Origin: CAYSBE01 sp046309355
Lineage (GTDB): Bacteria > Bacteroidota > Bacteroidia > UKL13-3
Length of the DNA stretch: 64,000 nt
Reading direction: 5' to 3'
NCBI GenBank assembly: GCA_046309355.1
Contig: JBKCPL010000003.1
Coordinates: 1-64,000 of the forward strand
Shown here: piece by piece, positions 9,664-18,359 of the stretch
Layout: the number at the start of each line of letters is the position of its first letter
Numbering within the stretch: position 1 is the stretch's first letter
Made by a program: the position numbers and the translations under genes
The notes under the pieces: model-generated
Told to the model about the DNA's origin: nothing
What the model saw: the letters and a program-made list of their open reading frames with translations, nothing else
Database searches by the model: none

Positions 9664-10255
9664 ATTTGAGCAGGCTGTGAATACTGAAATACGTATCCAA
9701 TTCCGAACTTACAGCCTCATTACGTGTGATCCATTTTACTTCGGTGATTTGTTCCTCTACCTGAGGGGTTAGTTTCCCCTTAAATTCGGTTTTCATTTTA
9801 AACCAATACGTAATTTTCAGAAAACGGTAGTTGTGCATTTTATACGTATGGTATGTGGTAGGTAATTGTTCAATGAGCTTTAGCCCTTTTATGCCACACT
9901 CCTCCTCTACTTCACGCAAAGCGGCCTGTTCGCGGCTTTCACCCGGATCAATTTTACCTTTGGGCAAATCCCACTTCCCCATGCGCTTTATCATCAGCAG
10001 CTCATTGAATGTATTATAAACAAGGCCCCCGGCAGCTTCTACCGGCACAAAATGTGTGTACATATCTTTAAAGGCCAGTTCTGCATCATCGCACAACATT
10101 ATCGTTCCTCGTGAACTAAGCAACTCCGTTTGTTTAATGTATTCAAGTAATTTTTCTGGTGAATAATGCACCCGTACACAGTTCGTGAGTTCTGCATCGG
10201 CAACATCGCTGCTGCTAATTACAAACGGCTTATCGTTGATAAAAATTTTATACAT
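9647..10255 (-). CDS. NUDIX hydrolase
   Basis: 202 residues from ATG 10255 (MYKIFINDKPF); the longer in-frame start at 10324 would run into the pyrE coding region. An N-terminal extension of about 70 residues precedes the NUDIX domain. The NUDIX box fits G-X5-E-X7-REVxEExG at about residues 100-122 (GKIDPGE ... REVEEECG), complete with the metal-binding glutamates. It therefore hydrolyses a nucleoside diphosphate linked to something; the substrate (oxidised nucleotide, ADP-ribose, Ap4A) cannot be told. Its start lies only 7 bases from the divergent pyrE start. Confidence 0.9.
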   Translation of the reverse strand: MYKIFINDKPFVISSSDVADAELTNCVRVHYSPEKLLEYIKQTELLSSRGTIMLCDDAELAFKDMYTHFVPVEAAGGLVYNTFNELLMIKRMGKWDLPKGKIDPGESREQAALREVEEECGIKGLKLIEQLPTTYHTYKMHNYRFLKITYWFKMKTEFKGKLTPQVEEQITEVKWITRNEAVSSELDTYFSIHSLLKSTIDN

Positions 10256-10262
10256 TTGCCTG

Positions 10263-10904
10263 ATGCAGTCAACTGAGAATACGAGCGCTAAGATAGCAGA
10301 ATATTTGTTAGATATTCGTGCCATTAATTTAAAGCCTGATGAGCCTTACACATGGACATCCGGATGGAAGTCGCCTATCTACAGCGACAATCGCCTTTCC
10401 TTATCTTACCCGCATGTACGCCAATTTATAAAAGAACAGCTTGGTGAACTGATTAAAAGTCAGTTTTCATCGGCCGAGGCTATTGTAGGTGTGGCTACAG
10501 CAGGCATTGCTCCGGGCGTACTCGCTGCTGATTATCTTCAACTGCCATTTGGATATGTACGTAGTGAAGCCAAGAAGCACGGCATGGGAAAACAGATTGA
10601 AGGCGATATAAAACCCGGGCAGCGTGTGGTGATAGTAGAAGATCTTGTTTCTACAGGCAAAAGCAGCATACAAGCACTGCACACCCTGCGCGATGCCGGA
10701 TGTGAAGTATTAGGTCTGGTTTCTATTTTCACATACGGTTTTGATGCAGCTACGCATGCCTTTCACGATGCGAAATGTCCATACTATTCGTTGTGCGACT
10801 ACAATCAGCTCATCGAAACAGCCGTATCAAAAGGCATCGTTCAAGAACATCAATTAGAAGTATTATCCACCTGGAGAAAAGCACCCGAGACCTGGGGAAG
10901 ATAA
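10263..10904 (+). CDS. pyrE: Orotate phosphoribosyltransferase
   Basis: Converts orotate plus PRPP to OMP in pyrimidine synthesis. 213 residues from ATG 10263. The PRPP-binding loop VVIVEDLVSTGKSS is near residue 120. The substrate region SGWKSPIYSDNRLSLSYP near residue 32 and the catalytic flexible-loop segment RSEAKKHGMGKQIEG near residue 98 are present. It begins a run of same-strand genes (two acyltransferases, gatC, ABC ATPase) spaced by 1-20 bases or overlapping. A TACATTTG box at 10251-10258 fits the -7 consensus but sits almost on the start codon and lacks a matching TTG. Confidence 0.96.
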   Translation: MQSTENTSAKIAEYLLDIRAINLKPDEPYTWTSGWKSPIYSDNRLSLSYPHVRQFIKEQLGELIKSQFSSAEAIVGVATAGIAPGVLAADYLQLPFGYVRSEAKKHGMGKQIEGDIKPGQRVVIVEDLVSTGKSSIQALHTLRDAGCEVLGLVSIFTYGFDAATHAFHDAKCPYYSLCDYNQLIETAVSKGIVQEHQLEVLSTWRKAPETWGR

Positions 10905-10905
10905 C

Positions 10906-11652
10906 ATGATACAAAAGGTTAGCAATGTTTTGAAATCGTTGGGAGCTTTGTGGTTAGCCATCGTATTTGCGAGTAGCTTTTTAGCATTGTATCCGTTATT
11001 TGCACTTACACTTAGCCGTAAACAGTGGTATGGTGCTGCGCACAAACTCAGACGTTACTGGGCCTGGTGGATTTTTCTGTGGGGCGGCATACGGGTTAAG
11101 CAAATTCACGAGGTGCGTATTGATCTGTCAAAAGCCTACGTAATTACTCCGAATCACAGCTCACAACTTGATATTGTAACACTGGGAGGAAAACTAAAAC
11201 TCCATTTCAACTTTATGGCCAAAAATGAGCTGTCTAAAATTCCTCTTTTCGGTATTTTCTTTCGTACAATTGATATTGCCGTTGAACGCAAAAATAGCCG
11301 TAAGGCTGCTCAGGCCTATCAACAAGCCGTTCAGCAATTGCGCAATACCAACCAAGGTATTGTGATTTTTCCGGAAGGTACCATTCCGAACTCCGCGCCT
11401 AAACTGGCCCGATTTAAAGAAGGAGCATTTAAACTAGCTATAGAAACTCAAACAGATATTTTGCCTGTTACCATCATTGGCAACTGGGACCGTTTTCCCG
11501 ATAAAGGTAAGTTTCACTTTGTACCGGGTAGTGTTACTCATTACGTTCATAAGCCGATTTCAACCAAGGGTATGACCACAAATCAGGTAGACGAACTTAT
11601 GCAGCAGGTACACGATACTATTAAAAATAAACTTGCTGAATACGGGCATTGA
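10906..11652 (+). CDS. 1-acyl-glycerol-3-phosphate acyltransferase-like protein (PlsC family), copy 1
   Basis: 248 residues. An N-terminal hydrophobic segment lies at about 12-36. The acyltransferase motif NHSSQLD (H-x4-D) is near residue 83 and the glycerol-phosphate motif FPEGT near residue 157, both canonical for PlsC. Predicted to acylate lysophosphatidic acid or a related lipid at the inner membrane. It starts one base after the pyrE stop and is followed directly by a paralogue. In Bacteroidetes, PlsC-like enzymes may also act on lyso-ornithine or glycine lipids, so the acceptor is open. Confidence 0.9.
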   Translation: MIQKVSNVLKSLGALWLAIVFASSFLALYPLFALTLSRKQWYGAAHKLRRYWAWWIFLWGGIRVKQIHEVRIDLSKAYVITPNHSSQLDIVTLGGKLKLHFNFMAKNELSKIPLFGIFFRTIDIAVERKNSRKAAQAYQQAVQQLRNTNQGIVIFPEGTIPNSAPKLARFKEGAFKLAIETQTDILPVTIIGNWDRFPDKGKFHFVPGSVTHYVHKPISTKGMTTNQVDELMQQVHDTIKNKLAEYGH

Positions 11653-11672
11653 TCTTTGCCCTCTGTACCCGC

Positions 11673-12431
11673 ATGAATAGTTTACTAAAAGCCGCTAAGC
11701 GTTCACTTTTCTTCCTACTGACTTTGTGGTTTGCTACCGGTGTTGTAATTGGTTTTTTAACGGTTTATCCGTTTTTGCATTTCACGCTGAGCAGTCCTAG
11801 TACATACCCTATGGCACAAAAAATCCGAAAAGTGTGGTTCAATTGGTGCTTGCTATGGGGAGGCATTCGGATCAAACAAATTGTTGAAGTACCACTCGAT
11901 AGATCCAAAACATTCGTAATCACGCCCAATCATACTTCGAAACTGGATATGATTACATTAATGGGACGCCTGGGTATTGACTTTATTTTTATGGGCAAAG
12001 ATGAATTTAAAAAAATACCCCTTTTCGGATTATTCTTCAAAACAATCGATATACCGGTCGATTTCAACAACGCGTTTAAATCGGCACGTGCATACATAAA
12101 GGCACGTAAACGAATTGAAGAAGGAACCAGCATCACTATCTATCCGGAGGCTACTATTGACCGACATACCCCAAAACTAAGCCCCTTCAAGGATGGTGCA
12201 TTCCGGCTGGCAATCGAAATGCAGGTTGATATTTTACCCGTAACCGCCATTGGCCACTGGAAACTGCTTTCCGATTTTGATAAATACTATTTCAGTCCGG
12301 GCACTGTAATTCAATATGTACATGCCCCTGTTTCAACAAAAGGACTAACCTTAAAAGATATACCCGAGTTAAAGCAGAATGTTTTTAATATAATTGCATC
12401 AAAACTCAGCGAATATGGATATAAGCAATGA
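11673..12431 (+). CDS. PlsC-family acyltransferase, copy 2 (tandem paralogue)
   Basis: 252 residues from ATG 11673; a TTG at 11649 overlapping the previous stop is an alternative start. It aligns by eye over its whole length with the preceding gene: same N-terminal membrane segment, WGGIRIKQI versus WGGIRVKQI, and SEYGYK versus AEYGH at the C-terminus. The catalytic NHTSKLD is intact. The second motif is YPEAT where the first copy and the family have FPEGT, so the conserved glycine is replaced. This could mark a changed acceptor or weaker activity. Its 3' end overlaps gatC by 17 bases. Confidence 0.88.
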   Translation: MNSLLKAAKRSLFFLLTLWFATGVVIGFLTVYPFLHFTLSSPSTYPMAQKIRKVWFNWCLLWGGIRIKQIVEVPLDRSKTFVITPNHTSKLDMITLMGRLGIDFIFMGKDEFKKIPLFGLFFKTIDIPVDFNNAFKSARAYIKARKRIEEGTSITIYPEATIDRHTPKLSPFKDGAFRLAIEMQVDILPVTAIGHWKLLSDFDKYYFSPGTVIQYVHAPVSTKGLTLKDIPELKQNVFNIIASKLSEYGYKQ

Positions 12432-12705
12432 GCTCATAGATAAACTGTCGGACCTCGCTAAACTAAAACTGGAAGGGGAAGAACGTGAAAAGATGAAAGC
12501 TGACCTTCAAAACATGGTAAGTTTTATTGATAAGCTAAGTGAGATCAATACCGAAAACGTAGAACAGCTTATTTTCATGAGCAACTCGGTAAATATACTT
12601 CGTGACGATACTGTAGAACAAACCATTACGCATGAAGAAGCCCTGTTGAATGCCCCCAAAAAAGATTCTGACTACTTCAGAGTTCCGAAATTTATTGATA
12701 AATAA
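12415..12705 (+). CDS. gatC: Aspartyl/glutamyl-tRNA amidotransferase subunit C
   Basis: 96 residues, MDISNELIDKLSDLAKLKL at the start and DYFRVPKFID at the end, matching the small GatC subunit that wraps GatA and GatB in the GatCAB amidotransferase. This complex converts Glu-tRNA-Gln (and Asp-tRNA-Asn) to the amidated forms. gatA and gatB are not in the window, so the complex is encoded at separate loci, as in many Bacteroidetes. ATG 12415 lies inside the 3' end of the acyltransferase gene. Confidence 0.93.
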   Translation: MDISNELIDKLSDLAKLKLEGEEREKMKADLQNMVSFIDKLSEINTENVEQLIFMSNSVNILRDDTVEQTITHEEALLNAPKKDSDYFRVPKFIDK

Positions 12706-12710
12706 ATCCG

Positions 12711-13391
12711 ATGCCTGAAAGCAACAATGTTATTGAACTGAACCGTATTACAAGGTATTTTACCATTGGTGATGTGGAGGTTAAAGCATTGCAGGGGGTG
12801 AACCTGAATATTGTGCGTGGCGAATACGTAGCCTTGATGGGGCCTTCCGGTTCGGGCAAATCAACACTCATGAATATACTGGGATGCCTGGATACTCCCA
12901 CATCCGGTACATACATTCTGAACAGCAACGATGTGAGCAACTTGAGCGACAATGAACTTGCTGTCATCCGCAACAAAGAGATTGGCTTCGTTTTTCAAAC
13001 GTTTAATTTACTAGGCCGGAGTACAGCTCTTGAAAATGTAGCCTTGCCACTTGTGTATGCCGGTGTAGGTAAAAAAGAACGACTTGAGCGAGCAGCAGAA
13101 GTGCTAAAAAATGTAGGCCTTGCCGAACGCATGGATCATAAACCCAATGAGCTCTCCGGTGGCCAAAGACAACGGGTTGCCATTGCACGAGCCTTAATCA
13201 ATAATCCTTCCATCATTTTAGCTGACGAACCTACAGGAAACCTCGATACAAAAACATCGTACGAGATCATGCAGCTGTTGGAAGACATCCACAATAAAGG
13301 CAACACAATCATTGTGGTGACACACGAAGAAGATATTGCCAGACGTGCCAAGCGCATTGTTCGCATGCGCGATGGGGTTATAGAATCTTAA
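12711..13391 (+). CDS. ABC transporter ATP-binding protein, LolD/MacB type
   Basis: 226 residues with Walker A GPSGSGKST near residue 45, Q-loop FVFQTFNLL, signature LSGGQRQR, Walker B IILADEPTGNLD and H-loop VVTHE. LADEPTGNLDTKTSYEIM is characteristic of the LolD/MacB/FtsE branch, which works with FtsX-type mechanotransmission permeases rather than importers. No permease is adjacent, so the partner is encoded elsewhere. It is the last gene of the run from pyrE and overlaps the convergent MFS gene by 4 bases. Confidence 0.9.
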   Translation: MPESNNVIELNRITRYFTIGDVEVKALQGVNLNIVRGEYVALMGPSGSGKSTLMNILGCLDTPTSGTYILNSNDVSNLSDNELAVIRNKEIGFVFQTFNLLGRSTALENVALPLVYAGVGKKERLERAAEVLKNVGLAERMDHKPNELSGGQRQRVAIARALINNPSIILADEPTGNLDTKTSYEIMQLLEDIHNKGNTIIVVTHEEDIARRAKRIVRMRDGVIES

Positions 13392-14602
13392 TGCTCTTCA
13401 ACATAATTGAGGTCTTTGGAGAACGACTCCTGAATATACCAGGTTGAAACTACAGCTAACAGCACACATACACTTCCTACAACAAGTGCAGCATGTATGA
13501 TGCCAAGTGCAGGCACCAGCGATTTAAAACTCAACGTAATAGGCACTACCGCACCTCGTACAAAATTAGGTACCGTATTGGTAACCGTTGATCGAATATT
13601 TGTACCGAACTGCTCAGACGCAATGGTTACAAACAACGCCCAATATCCTGTAGCAGCTCCCAGTAGAAAACACAGCAGCTTATAATATCCCGCACTGCTT
13701 CCCGGATAGTATAAATAAATTCCTGTAAATACAGAAAGCAGTACCAAATTGAGCAACACTACTTTTTTGCGGCTACGCCATACCTGACTGGCTAATCCTG
13801 AAAACAAGTCACCGACCGAAAGACCTAGGTAGGCGTACATCACGCTATCGGCAACATTGAGCTGCACATGATAATACTCGCCAAATCTGTTTGATAAATT
13901 AACCAATACACCAATGACAAACCATATAGGCAGACCAATACATACGCAAGCCAAATACTTAAGAGCACTTGATCGCTGTGTGAAAATTGCCGGAAAATTC
14001 CCCTTCTTTACTCCCTTAGCTGACTTAAGCTGGGTATACATGCCACTTTCAAAAGCACCTGCGCGTAGCAACAACAAGGCAAGCCCCATGCACCCACCAA
14101 CTATGTATGTATTTTGCCAACCGAACGTTTTGCCTACGAGCGATGCTACCACAGCACCCAATGCACCAAACGTAACAATAATCATGGTGCCGTATCCACG
14201 TTTTTCTTTATGCATGGTCTCACTCACCAGTGTTATGCCGGCCCCTAACTCACCTGCAAGACCCAAGCCTGCTACAAATCGCCAAAACGCATATTGATCA
14301 ATGGAAGTAACGTAGGCATTGGCAATATTAGCAGCAGAGTACAAAAAGATGGAACCGAACAATACGGAAACCCGTCCTTTAAGGTCTCCTAAAATGCCCC
14401 ATAGCAAACCACCGACAAGCATGCCCGTCATTTGCAGATTAAAAAGAAATATCTCGTTATTTTTTAATTCATCCCCGGAAAAACCAAGCGATCGAAGGCT
14501 TTCATCCTTCACCACGTTAAACACTATAAGATCGTATATATCTACAAAATATCCCAGCGCTGCAACAGCTACCAGCATGTATATACGTCTTTGTTCATTC
14601 AT
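13388..14602 (-). CDS. Major facilitator superfamily transporter
   Basis: 404 residues with about 12 hydrophobic segments. The N-terminus YMLVAVAALGYFVDIYDLIVF and the loop GILGDLKGRVSVLFG (MFS motif A, G-x3-D-x-x-GR) place it in the MFS. RFVAGLGLAGELGAG is typical of the metabolite:H+ symporter/sugar porter-like branch. The periplasmic and central loops are short. The substrate is not deducible and no catabolic gene adjoins it. It is convergent with the LolD-like ATPase. Confidence 0.88.
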   Translation of the reverse strand: MNEQRRIYMLVAVAALGYFVDIYDLIVFNVVKDESLRSLGFSGDELKNNEIFLFNLQMTGMLVGGLLWGILGDLKGRVSVLFGSIFLYSAANIANAYVTSIDQYAFWRFVAGLGLAGELGAGITLVSETMHKEKRGYGTMIIVTFGALGAVVASLVGKTFGWQNTYIVGGCMGLALLLLRAGAFESGMYTQLKSAKGVKKGNFPAIFTQRSSALKYLACVCIGLPIWFVIGVLVNLSNRFGEYYHVQLNVADSVMYAYLGLSVGDLFSGLASQVWRSRKKVVLLNLVLLSVFTGIYLYYPGSSAGYYKLLCFLLGAATGYWALFVTIASEQFGTNIRSTVTNTVPNFVRGAVVPITLSFKSLVPALGIIHAALVVGSVCVLLAVVSTWYIQESFSKDLNYVEEH

Positions 14603-14638
14603 ATGATTTTAGCGAAACTGCCCATTTTTTCGGGCAAA

Positions 14639-15118
14639 TCAAAACACTTTCTGTGCGATCAAAGAAGCGATAGCTTCCATTCCATGTTTGTCTTGACTAT
14701 CAAAATGGTCAAAATGCTCGCTGTCTGCATCAATAACTGCAACTACCTCCCCATTTTTACTGATTGGAACTACAAGCTCGGAATTACTGGCTGCACTGCA
14801 TGCAATATGTCCTTCAAACTGGTGTACATCAGGAACCAAAATACTACTGCCCCTTTCCCATGCAGTTCCGCATACACCTTTACCAAATGCAATACGGGTA
14901 CATGCTACAGGTCCCTGAAAAGGGCCTAAAATCAATTCATCTTTTTTAACAAGGTAAAATCCAACCCACCACCAGTTAAAGGTAGTTTTTAGAAGAGCCG
15001 CAGTATTGGATAGATTGGCTACACGATCTGTTTCCTGCATATAAAGCTCATCCAGCTGTTTCAGCAGCAGATTGTAGATAGAGGGCTTATCGCCACGTGA
15101 TTCAGGTGCAACGTGCAC
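14639..15118 (-). CDS. msrC: Free methionine-(R)-sulfoxide reductase (GAF fold)
   Basis: Reduces free L-methionine-(R)-sulfoxide in the cytoplasm. 159 residues from a GTG at 15118; no in-frame ATG precedes the conserved N-terminal helix. The fRMsr-specific core is readable: GPFQGPVACTRI, GKGVCGTAWERG, VPDVHQFEGHIACSAAS. These supply the three cysteines (one in each segment) used in catalysis and disulfide relay by characterised fRMsr enzymes, which separates it from signalling GAF domains. It starts 9 bases after the small lipoprotein gene and is probably co-transcribed with it. Confidence 0.92.
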   Translation of the reverse strand: MHVAPESRGDKPSIYNLLLKQLDELYMQETDRVANLSNTAALLKTTFNWWWVGFYLVKKDELILGPFQGPVACTRIAFGKGVCGTAWERGSSILVPDVHQFEGHIACSAASNSELVVPISKNGEVVAVIDADSEHFDHFDSQDKHGMEAIASLIAQKVF

Positions 15119-15127
15119 AAACTTCGA

Positions 15128-15334
15128 TTACTTAGCCGTATCGGTAGCAAGCGTATCCGGTTTGGACGTGTTTAATTTTCCACGCTCACCGGCTCTGTTC
15201 ACTGAATAATCTTGCTTTTCAGTTTTGTAAAGCTCATTGCGCTCAATCGTTTCTCTGGCTTCATTTTGGCCATAATGACATGATGATACAATCATGGTTG
15301 CACACGCAGCTGCGGTAAAAATGAATTTTTTCAT
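15128..15334 (-). CDS. Small lipoprotein, function unknown
   Basis: 68 residues. A basic start (MKKFIF), a short hydrophobic stretch and a lipobox IVSSC with the cysteine at residue 19 indicate a lipoprotein signal. The mature part of about 50 residues is polar and low in hydrophobics (NEARETIERNELYKTEKQ, then AGERGKLNTSKPDTLATD), probably unstructured. It sits between tRNA-Leu and fRMsr on the same strand. I do not recognise the family. Confidence 0.65.
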   Translation of the reverse strand: MKKFIFTAAACATMIVSSCHYGQNEARETIERNELYKTEKQDYSVNRAGERGKLNTSKPDTLATDTAK

Positions 15335-15350
15335 ACGTTAAAAAATTTCG

Positions 15351-15435
15351 TACCCGGGGCGGGACTTGAACCCGCACGACTGTTAAGGTCACAGGATTTT
15401 AAGTCCTGCGTGTCTACCAATTCCACCACCCGGGC
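15351..15435 (-). tRNA. tRNA-Leu (anticodon TAA)
   Basis: An 85-base class II tRNA on the minus strand. Anticodon stem CAGGA/TCCTG encloses the loop CTTAAAA, giving anticodon TAA. There is a long variable arm, T-loop GTTCAAGTC, and acceptor arms GCCCGGG and CCCGGGT with a G-U closing pair. CCA is not encoded; a short T run follows the 3' end and may terminate or pause transcription. Confidence 0.95.
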
Positions 15436-15500
15436 CAAAGAACGGATTAAATAAAAAGTGGATGTGAGATCGATGATTTCACACCCACATTTACCTTTTG

Positions 15501-15573
15501 AGCGAGAGACGAGGTTCGAACTCGCGACCTCAACCTTGGCAAGGTTGCGCTCTACCAACTGAGCTACTCTCGC
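15501..15573 (-). tRNA. tRNA-Gly (anticodon GCC)
   Basis: A 73-base tRNA on the minus strand with acceptor stem GCGAGAG/CTCTCGC and discriminator T. Anticodon stem CAACC/GGTTG holds loop TTGCCAA, giving anticodon GCC; the T-arm reads GAGTTCGAACCTC. CCA is not encoded. It lies 65 bases upstream of tRNA-Leu, and one promoter probably serves both. Confidence 0.96.
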
Positions 15574-15585
15574 TTTTGGGGAGTG

Positions 15586-15615
15586 CAAATATAGCAATTA
15601 ACCCTCTTGTGTCAA
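15586..15615 (-). promoter_or_regulatory. Bacteroidetes-type promoter of the tRNA-Gly/tRNA-Leu genes
   Basis: On the minus strand, TTG (15615-15613), 19 bases, then TATATTTG (15593-15586): a perfect TTG-N19-TAnnTTTG. The -7 box ends 12 bases before the tRNA-Gly 5' end, leaving room for a very short leader. Confidence 0.8.
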
Positions 15616-15661
15616 CCCTTTCTTAAAAAATTTACTCCGTACATGCGAGTACTATAAACCA

Positions 15662-18271
15662 TCAGTACTTGAGCATTTTGCGCCACTCGTTCAATTTCAT
15701 GAGTGCCTCAATGGGAGTTAATGTATTCAAGTCCATTGTTTGCAAATCCGTTTTAATTTTATCAAATGCAGGATCTGAAAGCTGAAACATGGACAGCTGA
15801 ATGGGTGCTGCTTTAGCTGCCCCTGAAACGGTAACATCGCCTATACTTTTTCGCTGATGTTCCAATTCAGCCAGAATTTCGCCCGCACGTTTGGATACAA
15901 GCTGAGGCACCCCCGCCATTTTAGCAACATGAATACCAAAACTGTGCTCACTTGCCCCCTGACTTAGTTTTCGAAGAAACAGGATTCGTTCACTCGTTTC
16001 CTGTACCGCAATATGGTAGTTTTTTATACGCTGATGCATGTGCTCCAGCTCATTCAACTCATGATAGTGAGTAGCAAAAAGCGTCTTCGGTCGGTTAGGA
16101 TGATGATGCAAATACTCAGCTATTGCCCAGGCAATAGAAACCCCATCATAGGTACTGGTTCCTCTTCCTATTTCATCGAGTATAATCAGGCTTCGTTCGG
16201 AAAGATTATTGAGAATACTGGCTGTTTCAGTCATTTCAACCATAAAGGTCGACTCACCACTGGAAATATTATCGGAAGCACCTACTCGTGTAAATATTTT
16301 ATCGATTATGCCGATTTCGGCTTGTTTGGCAGGCACAAAACTTCCTATCTGCGCCAATATAGAAATGAGTGCTGTTTGCCTCAATACAGCTGACTTCCCC
16401 GACATGTTTGGCCCGGTAAGTATGATTACCTGCTGAGTCTCCTGATCCAGATAGATATCGTTGGGAATGTAGCTTTCACCCAGCGGCAATTGCTGCTCTA
16501 TAACAGGGTGACGCGCTTCGTTTAACATCAAACGTGTTGTATCATTCAATACAGGACGGCAATATTTGTATTTATCGGCTACTTCCGAAAATGACAGTAA
16601 ACAATCAATGTGTGCAAGCGTAATAGCGTTCTGTTGTATCTGCGAGACATAGTCGCCAATGCGAATGACCAACTCATTAAAAATACGTTCTTCCAATGAA
16701 GCTATTTTTTCTTCGGCACCCAATATTTTCTCTTCGTATTGTTTTAACTCCTCCGTTATGTAGCGTTCGGCATTGGTAAGTGTTTGCTTACGCACCCACT
16801 CTGGGGGCACTTTATGCTTATGTGTATGGGTTACTTCCAGGTAGTAGCCGAACACATTATTGTAGGCTACTTTCAACGAAGATATTCCGGTTCGCTGCTG
16901 TTCTTCTGTTTGAATTTTTAGCAGGTAATCTTTGCCTGAAAATGCAATACTCCTTAATTCGTCCAGTTCTTGATTGTAGCCACTTCGTATTACCTGTCCC
17001 TTATTTACAGCGGCAGGGGGCTCCTCTACCAGCATATTATCCAGTTCGTTAGTCACCCAATCGCAATTGATAAGTTGCCCCGACAGTTTATCTGCTGCCT
17101 GATTTCCCGATTGCTGCAATCGGTTTTTTAGTTGAGGAACCAGTTTAAGTGCCCGGTTTAAGTGCTGCAGTTCCCTGGGACTTACTCTGCGCATAGCCAC
17201 TTTCGACACCAGTCGTTCTAAATCACCCATCGACTTCATGGATTCCAATAACTCTGTTCGTATTGATTCGTGCTGCACAGCGTAGGATACAAAATCATGT
17301 CGCTCTTGAATACGGCTTATTTCCTTAAGCGGCATAACCACCCAACGCCTTAGTAATCTGCCACCCATTGGTGTAACTGTTTTATCCAAAACATCAAGCA
17401 ACGATTTACCGAGATGATGGCTAGAACTAAGCAATTCCAGATTACGAATCGTGAACTGATCCAGCCATACATATTTTTCCTCGTCAATTCGGCTTACCGA
17501 TTGTATGTGCCCCACATTATCGTGATGCGTTTCGTGCAGATAGTGTATGGCTGCACCGGCTGCTACAATGGCGACCGGCAAATCCTGAACGCCAAATCCC
17601 TTTAGGTTTAATGTGCCGAAATGCTTTAGTAACTTTTCGTAGGCATAGTCGTACTTGTAAACCCAGTCATCAAGTTGAAATGTATAGAACTTACTTTCGG
17701 TCAACTTTGATGCTACGGACTTGTCCAGCTGACGTGAGAATATAACTTCAGCAGGTTTAAAGCCGTGGATGAGCTTTTCAATATAGTCGTAATCACCCTG
17801 TGCGACTAAAAACTCCCCGGTCGATATATCAATAAATGCAACACCGAATACATGTTCGCTGATATGCAGGGATGCGAGGTAATTATTGGATTTATGTTCT
17901 AAAATTTTGTCGTTATATGACACACCGGGTGTTATAAGTTCCGTAACACCGCGCTTTACAATTTTCTTGGTCAGCTTGGGATCTTCCAGTTGGTCACAAA
18001 TAGCTACACGTTGGCCTGCTCTTACCAATTTTGGCAAATACGTGTCAAGGGAATGATGAGGGAAACCTGCCAGCTCAATATGTGAAGCTGATCCATTGGC
18101 TCGTTTAGTAAGTACTATACCCAAAATACGCGAAGCAGCTATCGCATCTTCCCCAAAGGTCTCGTAAAAGTCGCCAACCCTGAACAACAATAAGGCTCCC
18201 GGATATTTCGCTTTTATCTGATTATACTGTTTCATGAGCGGTGTTTCCACCGCATCTGATTGCTTGCTCAT
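15662..18271 (-). CDS. mutS: DNA mismatch repair protein MutS
   Basis: Recognises mismatches and starts repair. 869 residues from ATG 18271. The mismatch-reading F-x-E motif is in GDFYETF near residue 35. Walker A GPNMSGKS is near residue 620, and DEIGRGTSTYDG and ATHYHEL follow. The C-terminal tail carries QLSMF at residues 825-829, in the place where MutS proteins hold their sliding-clamp-binding peptide. Length and motif set are those of MutS1, not MutS2. The gene is monocistronic or the first after the terminator at 18326; the tRNA-Gly promoter lies just beyond its stop. Confidence 0.97.
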   Translation of the reverse strand: MSKQSDAVETPLMKQYNQIKAKYPGALLLFRVGDFYETFGEDAIAASRILGIVLTKRANGSASHIELAGFPHHSLDTYLPKLVRAGQRVAICDQLEDPKLTKKIVKRGVTELITPGVSYNDKILEHKSNNYLASLHISEHVFGVAFIDISTGEFLVAQGDYDYIEKLIHGFKPAEVIFSRQLDKSVASKLTESKFYTFQLDDWVYKYDYAYEKLLKHFGTLNLKGFGVQDLPVAIVAAGAAIHYLHETHHDNVGHIQSVSRIDEEKYVWLDQFTIRNLELLSSSHHLGKSLLDVLDKTVTPMGGRLLRRWVVMPLKEISRIQERHDFVSYAVQHESIRTELLESMKSMGDLERLVSKVAMRRVSPRELQHLNRALKLVPQLKNRLQQSGNQAADKLSGQLINCDWVTNELDNMLVEEPPAAVNKGQVIRSGYNQELDELRSIAFSGKDYLLKIQTEEQQRTGISSLKVAYNNVFGYYLEVTHTHKHKVPPEWVRKQTLTNAERYITEELKQYEEKILGAEEKIASLEERIFNELVIRIGDYVSQIQQNAITLAHIDCLLSFSEVADKYKYCRPVLNDTTRLMLNEARHPVIEQQLPLGESYIPNDIYLDQETQQVIILTGPNMSGKSAVLRQTALISILAQIGSFVPAKQAEIGIIDKIFTRVGASDNISSGESTFMVEMTETASILNNLSERSLIILDEIGRGTSTYDGVSIAWAIAEYLHHHPNRPKTLFATHYHELNELEHMHQRIKNYHIAVQETSERILFLRKLSQGASEHSFGIHVAKMAGVPQLVSKRAGEILAELEHQRKSIGDVTVSGAAKAAPIQLSMFQLSDPAFDKIKTDLQTMDLNTLTPIEALMKLNEWRKMLKY

Positions 18272-18325
18272 CAACAGGCAAATTAACGCTGCTTAAACAG
18301 CACGTTTAAACATTTTATAAACAAA

Positions 18326-18349
18326 AAACGGCTATTGAAATAGCCGTTT
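18326..18349 (-). terminator. Rho-independent-type hairpin after the beta-barrel/SPOR gene
   Basis: A perfect 10-bp stem, AAACGGCTAT with ATAGCCGTTT, closed by a TGAA loop, lies 10 bases beyond the stop of the minus-strand SPOR gene. A-rich flanks give U-rich RNA on the minus strand. Confidence 0.8.
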
Positions 18350-18359
18350 AAAATTCTGT

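Noticed and set aside
14603..14638. Weak hairpin TGCCC...GGGCA as terminator of the fRMsr gene
   Set aside because: Only about five pairs and no T run after it; not convincing enough to list.
15331..15597. 88-codon open frame on the minus strand
   Set aside because: It runs through tRNA-Leu and tRNA-Gly and translates their conserved arms; not a gene.
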